Source: Aquarana catesbeiana
Taxonomy: Eukaryota > Chordata > Amphibia > Anura > Ranidae
Length of the DNA: 64,000 nt
Direction: 5' to 3'
NCBI RefSeq assembly: GCF_042186555.1
Contig: NC_133326.1
Span: forward strand, 694,844,700-694,908,699
How positions within the stretch are numbered: the first letter of the stretch is position 1; the number at the start of each line of letters is the position of its first letter. Both the position numbers and the translations under genes were made by a program. Shown piece after piece: positions 44,873-53,774 of the stretch. Below the pieces are notes generated by a model. The model had not been told where the DNA came from, made no database searches, and worked only from the letters and a program-made list of their open reading frames with translations.

Positions 44873-46144
44873 GTGGGAGAAAATAAGTCGGGTAAGTATG
44901 ACTCAGGGAATCAAAGGAAAAACTTGAAATTTATGTCACCCCCAATAGGTTACAGTCAACCAAAAATAAGAGCTCAAGGACAGGATATTCTCACCAGATC
45001 AACCATGTCGCAGGCCGGCAGCGAAGACTTCACGGCCCCTCTGTCACCTTCCCCAGTCTCAGAGAGCGGCAGTGTGCAGTCCCTCAGGGGATGGACTATC
45101 CCCAAACTGACGGCAGAGCTAAGACGCAGAGGTGTGCCCTTCCCCGCCACAGCGAGGAAAGGCGAGCTGTTCAAACTCCTCTTTCCCCCACCAGCAGCAG
45201 GACCCAGTACCCAGCAGGCATCCCTCCAGTCAATATCTTCAGCCATCTCACAACTTCACACGATGGTGTTGTCCCTGTCTACCTCGGTCACAAACGTACA
45301 AACCAGGGTGGCACTCCTGGAGGCACGACTGGCCGCGGCTATCCCCGACCCAACCGCAACCCAAACCTTAACACCCCTTCCTGCAGGTACCTCAGGCTGG
45401 AGCCCCATTGTCTACCCCTCCCATTTGGTTCCAACCAGCATCAGGAAGGACATTTTGGACGGCAGGGACGTCAACCTGGCCTCTCTCCTTATTTCTGTGC
45501 ACGATCTGGCAGAAAATAAGGCCTACTCCTGGGGTGACATATCGGTGGTCCTTAAAGCCAAAGACCCCAGACTGAACCGCAAGTTATCCGTCCCAGAATT
45601 CACCCTGGCCTTTGGCATGCTGAGAGACGTCCTATGCTCAGCCGCCCCCAGCAGAAGGGAAGAGCTGGACTTATACCTCCATACGGTAGTAGACTTGGGC
45701 TACAAGTATGGAGGATTTTCCTACCACCGTTCCTTTTCCGCAAAAGCTGCTGCCAGACTCACACAGTTCCAGACAACAACAAATTGGAGTCTCATGGACA
45801 CAGAGCTGTTCTGCCGCCATTTTGCCGGCTTACGCTCACCCCTGTGTGCGATTTGCCAATCCTCCACCCACACTGCCACCTGGTGCGCCAATGCGACAAC
45901 CAGACGTCCCTTCGAATTTCCCTCTACCTCCGGTGCACTTCAGGGTCAGTCGGCCCCTGAACAAACGCCTCAGGTGGACAAATTCGGACGCCCAGTCCGA
46001 ACCGTGGGAGGGGCAGCCATCTGCAATAATTACAATTACGGGTCCTGCAACTTCAGTCAGTGCCGCCTACTCCACATCTGCACCTTATGCCAAAGAGCCC
46101 ACCCAAGAAACCTGTGCAAAGTCAAACAACAGAAGAGGGCATGA
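44873..46144 (+). CDS. Ngaro ORF1 (gag-like) protein with SAP-like and zinc-knuckle-like motifs
   Basis: This is the structural/nucleic-acid-binding protein of the Ngaro element. The frame is open from 44873, but that codon is GTG. The first good ATG is 45005 (MSQAGSEDF) with 44933 as an alternative. Near residue 70 of the long frame, LRGWTIPKLTAELRRRGVPF...KGELFKLLF has the shape of a SAP DNA-binding helix-turn-helix. A helical segment (SAISQLHTMVLSLSTSVTNV) follows. The C-terminus has CAICQSSTHTATWC and a Cys/His cluster CNNYNYGSCNFSQC...HICTLC. The ORF ends with TGA (46142-46144); the same frame then continues into the RT with no other stop. Confidence 0.9.
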   Translation: MGENKSGKYDSGNQRKNLKFMSPPIGYSQPKIRAQGQDILTRSTMSQAGSEDFTAPLSPSPVSESGSVQSLRGWTIPKLTAELRRRGVPFPATARKGELFKLLFPPPAAGPSTQQASLQSISSAISQLHTMVLSLSTSVTNVQTRVALLEARLAAAIPDPTATQTLTPLPAGTSGWSPIVYPSHLVPTSIRKDILDGRDVNLASLLISVHDLAENKAYSWGDISVVLKAKDPRLNRKLSVPEFTLAFGMLRDVLCSAAPSRREELDLYLHTVVDLGYKYGGFSYHRSFSAKAAARLTQFQTTTNWSLMDTELFCRHFAGLRSPLCAICQSSTHTATWCANATTRRPFEFPSTSGALQGQSAPEQTPQVDKFGRPVRTVGGAAICNNYNYGSCNFSQCRLLHICTLCQRAHPRNLCKVKQQKRA

Positions 46145-47734
46145 CTAAGCCGGATCAATGTCTTATGGCTAGGACTCTACCTCACCTCACATCCCACCCC
46201 CTCCCTGGCCACCTACCTTATTCAGGGCTTCACAGTAGGCTTTTACACCGGCCTCATTTCACTACCCCACAGTACTTACGAATGTGGGAATCTTCGTTCA
46301 GCGGCCATTGACGAACAAGCCATAGATCGGCTCTTACAAGCAGAAGTAGACCGAGAGTACGTCATAGACCCCTTCACTCAGCCCCCTTTCAGCACTTGGA
46401 GAGTCAGCCCTATTGGGCTTGTCAAGGGCAAATTCACAAATAAATTACGTTTGGTGTACGACCTGTCTGCGCCTCATTCTTCCCACATCCCCAGTCTCAA
46501 TTCCCTGATCCCCTCCGAAGAATTCTCCCTAAAATATTCCTCCGTGGACATGGCAATCCAAGCAGTCATCAAAGCAGGTACAGGTGCCTGGCTTTCCAAA
46601 GCCGACATCTCGGATGCCTTCAAGCTCCTCCCTATACACCCATCCCTTTGGTGCTGGCACGGCATCAAGTGGAAGGAGGCATATTACTTTGCCACAAAAC
46701 TAATGTTTGGTTCGAAGAGTAGCCCTTGGCTCTTCGACACATTCGCTCAATCCCTCGCTTGGATACTGGTACACAAGGCTCAGTGCCAAGAAGTCATCCA
46801 TTACCTGGACGACTTCCTACTAATAGAACCTCCCAGCAAGCCCCCAGGAGACCTCGACAAACTCAGAGTGGTATTCGGGAATCTCAATGTTCCCATCGCC
46901 GAGCACAAAGTCGACAGCCCAGCACACAACATCACCTTTCTCGGAGTCAACTTAGACACCTGCACTATGCAAGCCAGTCTCCCCCTCGACAAACTAACCC
47001 GCATCAGGGCGGTCCTTCACAAATTCACCCACACCAAAGGGTGTACCAAAAAGCAGTTGCAATCTCTCCTGGGAATGCTTAATTTCGCTATGCAAATTAT
47101 TCCACAAGGCCGCACCTTCGTGTCACGTCTGCTGAGATTCCTGTCAGAAACACAAGACCCCGATCAGATCCTGAATCTAGACTCCGCAGCAATAGCGGAC
47201 CTATCTATGTGGGAGGAATTCCTGTCCGCCTGGAATGGCATATCCCTATTTATACCCATGGTGTCGGCCCTTTCACCTCAGGTGGTGACAGACGCTGCAG
47301 CTTCCACAGGTTTCGCGGCAATTTTTGGCCACCAATGGTTTTCAGGACCCTGGCCTCAACAGATACTGTTGATACTCGGCTTTACCCGAACATCTTCCCT
47401 CTTCGAACTCTATCCCATAGTGGCAGCTGCACAACTCTGGGGTCACCATTGGACAGGGCAAACCGTGGTCTTCACCACTGACAATCAGGCCACGGCGGAC
47501 ATCATCAACAAAGGCAGGTCCAAGTCCCTAGCAGTCATGTCCTTCCTGCGCAGATTGGTACAACTGTCCTTACAGCATCAGTTTAACATTCACTGTGCAT
47601 TTATTCCAGGCAGATACAATTTAGCTGCTGACGCACGGTCACGTTTTAACTACACCTCCTTTTTCAAACAGGTTCCCGCAGCCGATCCAGTGTCGGCCCC
47701 TATCCCCGTCTGGTCACAGCTGACCCTGGACTAG
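46145..47734 (+). CDS. Ngaro reverse transcriptase - RNase H, in frame after a UGA
   Basis: 530 codons are open from immediately after the ORF1 stop; the reading already looks like genuine DIRS-order protein upstream of any ATG (SLATYLIQGFTVGFYTG, VSPIGLVKGK). RT motifs are LVYDLSAPH, SKADISDAFKLLP (motif A Asp), LMFGSKSSPWLF and IHYLDDFLLIE (YLDD catalytic pair, about 46800). RNase H follows: VVTDAAAS (Asp), SLFELYPIVAA (Glu), FTTDNQATADI (Asp) and AADARSR. No ATG lies between the UGA and motif A, so it is probably translated as a fusion with ORF1. It ends at TAG 47732-47734. Confidence 0.93.
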   Translation, partial: LSRINVLWLGLYLTSHPTPSLATYLIQGFTVGFYTGLISLPHSTYECGNLRSAAIDEQAIDRLLQAEVDREYVIDPFTQPPFSTWRVSPIGLVKGKFTNKLRLVYDLSAPHSSHIPSLNSLIPSEEFSLKYSSVDMAIQAVIKAGTGAWLSKADISDAFKLLPIHPSLWCWHGIKWKEAYYFATKLMFGSKSSPWLFDTFAQSLAWILVHKAQCQEVIHYLDDFLLIEPPSKPPGDLDKLRVVFGNLNVPIAEHKVDSPAHNITFLGVNLDTCTMQASLPLDKLTRIRAVLHKFTHTKGCTKKQLQSLLGMLNFAMQIIPQGRTFVSRLLRFLSETQDPDQILNLDSAAIADLSMWEEFLSAWNGISLFIPMVSALSPQVVTDAAASTGFAAIFGHQWFSGPWPQQILLILGFTRTSSLFELYPIVAAAQLWGHHWTGQTVVFTTDNQATADIINKGRSKSLAVMSFLRRLVQLSLQHQFNIHCAFIPGRYNLAADARSRFNYTSFFKQVPAADPVSAPIPVWSQLTLD

Positions 47735-48669
47735 CTCAACATTTACAAGGAGCAACGCAGCTCATCAATCACTCACTCTCTCATAACACACTCAAAGCCT
47801 ACCAGACAGCTTGGAGGGCATTCAATAAATTCCTCACATCCTGCTGTAAAGGACCAACAGATGTCAAACAGGTACTGGCCTTCACTTCATACTGCCATAC
47901 TCAGCTGGCCTTATCTTACAATACCATTCGGCTATATCTAGCCGGCATACAACATTTCTTGACTCTTGAAGACCCCACAAAATCTTCACTGTTCTCATCA
48001 CACGCTATACGAGCCATCCTTAGGGGCATTCAGAAACAACAACCAGTGATCAGCATCAAGCGCTTACCCATCACGGGGCCCATCTTCAGGGAGATGTCGA
48101 CTATTCTGGCTACTTCTCCATTTGGTCTGCTCCCCAGCACGGTCCTACAAGCAGCCATATATTTGGCTTACTATGGGTTCTTGCGACCTGGCGAGTTCAC
48201 CTGTAACAGCCCCACAGACCAAGTACTATGCAGACGGCACTTGCTTCGCTACCAAGACCATTTTATCCTTCACCTCGAGGTTTCTAAAACCCAGCAAACA
48301 GGCTCTGGAGTAGACATTCACCTCTACAAAACTAATAACAGCTGGTGTCCAGTCACCGTACTTAACCGTCTCCTGTCACTCCTGCCTGAACAACCGGACA
48401 CCTGTCCTCTTCTACCATTCCCAGTTAAACCTTTAAGTGCCTGTCAGTTTGTGAAACACATAAGGATACTTCTCCGCAATCTTCACCTTAACCCCAGTCA
48501 GTATTCCGGACACTCCCTTCGTATCGGAGCAGCCTCCGCAGCATCCCGCCATGGGGTCCCAGACCACGTCATCAAAAGATTAGGCAGATGGAAATCAGCC
48601 TGCTTCGCCCGGTATATCCCCAATCCTCAAGTAGAGATGGCACAGGCATTTTCAAAATTGGCTCAATGA
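47650..48669 (+). CDS. Ngaro tyrosine recombinase, -1 frame relative to the RT ORF
   Basis: The frame opens after a TAA at 47647 and overlaps the RT ORF by about 85 bp. Protein-like sequence (HNTLKAYQTAWRAFNKFL, the usual SAM-like core-binding domain) begins well upstream of any ATG. Catalytic residues of a tyrosine recombinase are present: FLRPGE (first Arg, about 48184), GHSLRIGAAS (His-x-x-Arg, 48508-48537), GRWKS, and ARYI (Tyr, about 48612). The stop is TGA at 48667. This enzyme would join the circular cDNA to the target. Confidence 0.92.
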   Translation, partial: LHLLFQTGSRSRSSVGPYPRLVTADPGLAQHLQGATQLINHSLSHNTLKAYQTAWRAFNKFLTSCCKGPTDVKQVLAFTSYCHTQLALSYNTIRLYLAGIQHFLTLEDPTKSSLFSSHAIRAILRGIQKQQPVISIKRLPITGPIFREMSTILATSPFGLLPSTVLQAAIYLAYYGFLRPGEFTCNSPTDQVLCRRHLLRYQDHFILHLEVSKTQQTGSGVDIHLYKTNNSWCPVTVLNRLLSLLPEQPDTCPLLPFPVKPLSACQFVKHIRILLRNLHLNPSQYSGHSLRIGAASAASRHGVPDHVIKRLGRWKSACFARYIPNPQVEMAQAFSKLAQ

Positions 48670-48713
48670 ATGACTGAAAACCAATAAATATTATACCCCT
48701 ACCTGAATGTTTT

Positions 48714-49209
48714 TGCCCCCTTATTTTGGCATACCGGCCATTAGACCAAGGCACACTTTCAGGTCCATTTCATATGGTAAGTCCACACTTCCAGGTCTAT
48801 TTCTGATGGTAAGTCTTATGTTAACTATAAATGTTATCTATGTCCATATCGGACATAGGGCTCCAACCATAAGTAGGAAGGCCAGTATGGTGGCCTGAAT
48901 TTATGGGAGGAGCCCGGGGGGTATTTAACCAGCCCGCTCACCTGTGGTGCTTGTCGGTTTCCTGTGCGCGATACCCACCCTCCCTTCCCCATTTCACAGC
49001 ATTTCTCAACTATTCATTTCTCTTTACAGAATAACCATTTCTTAAACCAGGGTATGCCCCCTTATTTTGGCATACCGGCCATTAGACCAAGGCACACTTT
49101 CAGGTCCATTTCATATGGTAAGTCCACACTTCCAGGTCTATTTCTGATGGTAAGTCTTATGTTAACTATAAATGTTATCTATGTCCATATCGGACATAGG
49201 GCTCCAACC

Positions 49210-49213
<4 letters not shown>
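48714..49213 (+). repeat. Ngaro split direct repeats B1-A2-(spacer)-B2
   Basis: B1 48714-48872 abuts A2 48873-48973. B2 49055-49213 repeats B1. The spacer at 48974-49054 is unique (C/T-rich). Confidence 0.95.
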
Positions 49214-49554
<341 letters not shown>

Positions 49555-50002
49555 ATGCTTTGAAAAAGTATTTGACCCCTTTCTGATTTCTTAATTTTTT
49601 TGCATATTTGTCAAACTTAAATGACTCAGATCATCAAACAAGTTTTATTATTACACAAAGATAACCCAGGTAAATACAAAATGCAGTTTTTATATGATGG
49701 TTTCATTTATTAAGGCAAAAAAGCTGTCCAAACCTGCCTGGCTTTATGTGAAAAAGTAATTGCCCCTAAACCTAATAACTGGTTGTGCCACCCTTGGCGG
49801 CAACAACTGTAATCAAGCGTTTGTGATAACTGGTAATGAGTCTTTTACATTGCTATGGAGCAATTTTGTCTCTCTCTTCTTTGCAGAATTGTTTTAATTC
49901 AGCCACATTGGAGGGTTTTCCAGCATGAACATCCCGTGTGAGGTCATGGTACAGCATCTCAATTGGATTTAAGTCTGGGGTTTGACTAGGCCACTACAAA
50001 AC

Positions 50003-51165
50003 CTAAATTTTGCTTTGTTTGAACCATTTGTAGGTGGACTTGCTGTTGTGTTTCGTATCATTGTCTTGCTGCATAACCCAAGTGCACTTGAGCTTGAGGT
50101 CACGAACTGATAGCCGGACATTCTCCTTTAGGATTTTCTGGTAGAGCTCAGAATTCATGGTTCCATCAATTATGATAAGTCGTCCAGGTCCTGAAGCTGA
50201 AAAGCAGCCCCAGACTATCATGCTACCACCACCATGTCTGACTGTTGATATGATGTTCTTGTTATGAAATGCTGTATTAGTTTTATGCCAGATGTAACGG
50301 GATGCACACCTTCCAAAAAGTAAAATTTATGTCTCATCAGTCCACAGAATATTTTCCTGTCAGGGCTGGGCTCAGAGCTCTGAGCTGGCTGCTTAGCTGT
50401 CGGCTAATTGCCAGCTCCTATTTCTCCACAGTTACTCAGCTGTTGATGATATCCTGCTCGTCAGTCCTGCTTACTTAAGCCATCCAGTCCAGAGGATCTC
50501 TGCCTTTGCCTTCGTCAACATCACAGGAAATATCTCCTGTGACCCTGTTCAAGACTTGCTTTGCTGACATCCCTGGCTCCAGATCCTGCTTCCTGTTCCA
50601 CTACATTGATCCCTGACTTCTGGCTTGGCTGACTATCCATTCCGATTACTGGACTTTGGCTATGTTTTGACTATGTTTGTTCTTTTTACTTTTATTGCTA
50701 ATCAAGTGTGATTTAACTGTACTTTCATGATTTCTGACATTTCCTAAAAGTCTTGGGGATAATCAAGATGTTTTTTGGTAAATGTGATATGAGTCTTTGT
50801 GTTCTTTTTGGTTAGCAGTGGCTTTGACCTTGGAACTCTCCCATGGATGCCATTTTTGCCCAGCCTCTTTCTTATTGTTGAATCATGAACACTGATCTTA
50901 CCTGAGGCAAGTGAGGACTGCATTTCTTTAGACGACCTCCTGAATGAGTCATCATTCGTCTTGGAGTAATTTTTGTAGGCCGGCCACTCTTGGGAAGGTT
51001 TACCACTGTTCCAAGTTAACTCCATTTGTGGATAATGGCTCCCCCTGTAGTTCACTGGAGTTCCAAAGCCTTAGAAATGGCTTTGAAACCCTTCCTAGAC
51101 CGATACATGTACATTACTTTTTCTCTAATCTGTTCTTGAATTTTTTTAGATTGTGGCATGATGTG
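50003..51165 (-). pseudogene. Tc1-C transposase remnants
   Basis: The N-terminal part (51055-50744: RRSSKEMQSSLASGKISVHDSTIRKRL) and the central part (50221-50003: IVWGCFSASGPG...VMQQDNDTKH, second Asp region) are readable. The segment with the first catalytic Asp is interrupted by the solo LTR, and the DE end is degraded. It is inactive. Confidence 0.85.
50358..50739. mobile_element. Solo LTR, 382 bp, 5-bp target duplication
   Basis: It begins TGTCAGGGCTGG and ends TTTCTGACA (TG...CA with a TGTCAG/CTGACA inverted end). It is flanked by tttcc at 50353-50357 and 50740-50744, inside Tc1-C coding sequence. No internal retroelement sequence is present, as after LTR-LTR recombination. The family (Gypsy-like or retrovirus-like) cannot be told from the LTR alone. 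Confidence 0.85.
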
Positions 51166-51456
51166 TGGCTTTTTGTGATCTGTTAGCGTGCTTCACTTTG
51201 TCAGACAGCTTATATTTATGTGATTTCTTGATTCAACAGACCTGGCAGTAATCAGGCCTGGGTGTGGCAAGTGAAATTTAACTCAGTTTTCCAAAAAATT
51301 GTGGTTAATCACAGTTCATTTATGATTCAGCATGGGAGGGGGAAATAACTTTTTCACATAGGGCCAGGCAGGTTTAAGCAACTTTTTTTCCCTTAATAAA
51401 TGAAATAATAATTTAAAAACTGCATCTTGGATTTACTTGGGTTATCTTTGTGTAAT

Positions 51457-52238
51457 TGTCTATTTAGATACATCTCATCCGCATCCATCCCTGATGATCT
51501 CATGAAACGCGTGTCAGGTTTTCTGATGCGTGCATTTGTATATACTGCATTGTATAATGTTTGTATCAACTTTATTTATTCTCTTTATTATGTGCAAATC
51601 CATTGGCTGAGCTAATATGCTATATTATCTATGTATGTACATTAATTTTCATAAACATTTATACTACTATTACTCTTGTTACTCAGTGGCTAACTGTGAC
51701 CACCTCATTTAAAGTCCCAGGGTGACTCTCTTTTCTTTGTATATATATATATAGATATATATTTATAAATATAGATATATATCTATATATATCTATATAT
51801 ATATATATATATAGATATATATATATATCTATATATATCTATATATATGGACCAAAGCACCAAAAGGATTACTAGCAATATAAATCGCCTCATGTATGTA
51901 TTAATATCATGGATAAAAAAACAAAATAAAAAAATTACCACCTGATTTGAGCAGCTGCAGTGTAAAAATTGGTGTAAACAATTGATAATGGAAAATAAAT
52001 ATACTGCACTAGATGCTATATGCAATATATTGGTATATACAGAAAAATAAATGTAAAATACTGAAAACAATAAATAAATAAAACAGTCCGCAGTGAAAAG
52101 TACCAGGGTGACTCTACTTTCTTTGTATATGTATATAGGGATGGAGGTGTATCACTGGTGACTGCAGACCTTTTATTTTGTTTCTATTGAACCCAGGTGA
52201 AAGACACCCATTTAGCCCAAAAATTGGTCTGTTGTCAC
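51457..52238. mobile_element. Left part of a composite insertion (hammerhead-like superfamily)
   Basis: It starts right after the 15-bp duplication. It contains a hammerhead-like motif (51481-51530), AT-rich sequence, a TA/GATA-rich microsatellite (51740-51848) and a sub-insertion of about 0.36 kb bracketed by about 34-bp direct repeats (agtcccagggtgactct... at 51712 and agtaccagggtgactct... at 52100). hAT copy 2 follows at 52239. Confidence 0.6.
51481..51530 (+). ncRNA. Hammerhead-like motif, degenerate
   Basis: CUGAUGA (51491-51497), then ucucau, GAAAC (51504-51508), GCGU and GUC. An outer gcauc/gaugc pairing (51481-51485 with 51525-51529) could close an extended helix I. The base pairs next to the core and helix II are weak. 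Confidence 0.3.
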
Positions 52239-53209
52239 TAGGGATGAGCCGAACACCCCCCGGTTCGGTTCGCACCAGAACCTGCGAACGGACCGAAAGT
52301 TCGCACAAACGTTAGAACCCCATTGACGTCTATGGGACTCGAACGTTCGAAATCAAAAGTGCTCATTTTAAAGGCTAATTTGCATGCTATTGTCCTAAAA
52401 AGGGTTTGGGGACCCGGGTCCTACCCCAGGGGACATGTATCAATGCAAAAAAAACTTTTAAAAACGGCCGTTTTTTCGGGAGCAGTGATTTTAATGATGC
52501 TTAAAGTGAAAAAAAAAAAACTGAAATATTCCTTTAAATATCGTACCTGAGGGGTGTCTATAGTATGCCTGTAAAGTGACGCGTGTTTCCCGTGTTTAGA
52601 ACAGTCCCTGCACCAAATGTCATTTTTAAAGGAAAAAATCTCATTTAAAACTGCTTGCGGGTTTAATGTAATGTCGGGTCCTGGCAATATGGATGAAAAT
52701 CAGTGAGACAAACGGCATGGGTACCCCCCAGTCCATTACCAGGCCCTATGGGTCTTGTATGGATATTAAGGAGAACCCCGCACCCAAATTAAAATAAGGA
52801 AAGGTGTGGGGCCACCAGGCCCTATATACTCTGAACAGCAGTATACAGGCTGTAGGTTTGTTGTTAAGTAGAATCTCTTTGTAATTTTGAACAGGTACAT
52901 TTTTAACGTGTTTAGCTCCAGCCAAAAAATCTTTTTTAAGCTTTTTGGAAAACATAGGGAAGGGTTATCACCCCTGTGACATTTGTTTTGCTGTCTTTCC
53001 TCCTCTTCAGAAGATTTCACCTCACTTTTTGTCCCAATGGATTGGAAAGCATCAGTGGAAAGGAGAAATGTTTTTCCCATATTAACTCTTACAGGAGAGA
53101 ATTTCCCTTCCTAGGGGTAGATTTATTCTCACTTCCTGTTGTCTCCTTCCGTTTGCAAGTAGGAGTCGTTTGTAAGTTAGTTGTTTGAAAGTAGGGTCCT
53201 GCCCTATAT

Positions 53210-53645
53210 ACTCAGCAGAAATTTGGGCCTTAGGTGTTGCTGTGGCCACAACACTGTAAGCCCTCACAGGGCTCTGCTGTGAAATATTAGATCAAGAATT
53301 GTAATTACATGCCCCTGTTGAACAGGAGCTGAAAAATTAGGTCTTAGGCACTGGTGCTGGTGCCACAACACTGCAACCCCTCACAGACACTCTAGTTGGA
53401 ATGCAGGAACGAGCCCTGCTGCAAAGTATTGCATAAAAAATTGTAATTACACGCCCCTGTTAAACAAGGGCTGAAAAATTGGGCCTTAGGCACTGGTGCT
53501 GGTGCCACAACACTGCAACCCCTCACAGACACTCTAGTTGGAATGCAGGAACGAGCCCTGCTGCAAAGTATTACATCAAAAATCGTAATTACACGCCCCT
53601 GTTAAACAGGGGCTGAAAAATTGTGCCTTAGGCACTGGTGGTGGC
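53210..53645. repeat. Tandem repeat, ~141-bp unit x ~3, hAT copy 2
   Basis: Units with 'ccttaggcactggtg', 'ccacaacactgcaacccctcac' and 'attgtaattacacgcccc' at about 53340, 53481 and 53622. Homologous to 9825-10205. Confidence 0.85.
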
Positions 53646-53774
53646 ACCCAGAACCAAAAATGTTCTTACAAGCTATCAGCGTGATGATTGAGGAGGAAGA
53701 GGATAATTACTCAGGGATAGTCACTCAGCATCAGCATAGGCAGTCTTTGAAGGGATCTGAGATTTCAAAAAAAA

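Larger units (their letters stand above)
43213..49213 (+). mobile_element. Ngaro-type tyrosine-recombinase retrotransposon with split direct repeats
   Basis: About 6.0 kb. The order is A1 (43213-43313), leader, gag-like ORF, RT-RNase H ORF, tyrosine recombinase ORF, B1 (48714-48872), A2 (48873-48973), an 81-bp spacer and B2 (49055-49213). B1 and B2 look identical and A1/A2 differ at two positions I can see. That arrangement defines the DIRS-order Ngaro/PAT group, which integrates through a circular intermediate using a tyrosine recombinase instead of an integrase. No target duplication is expected or seen; the flanks are microsatellite. Confidence 0.95.

Noticed and set aside
47655..47670. 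A canonical slippery heptamer for -1 frameshifting
   Set aside because: The site reads C TTT TTC, which does not fit X XXY YYZ; kept only as a question in the findings.
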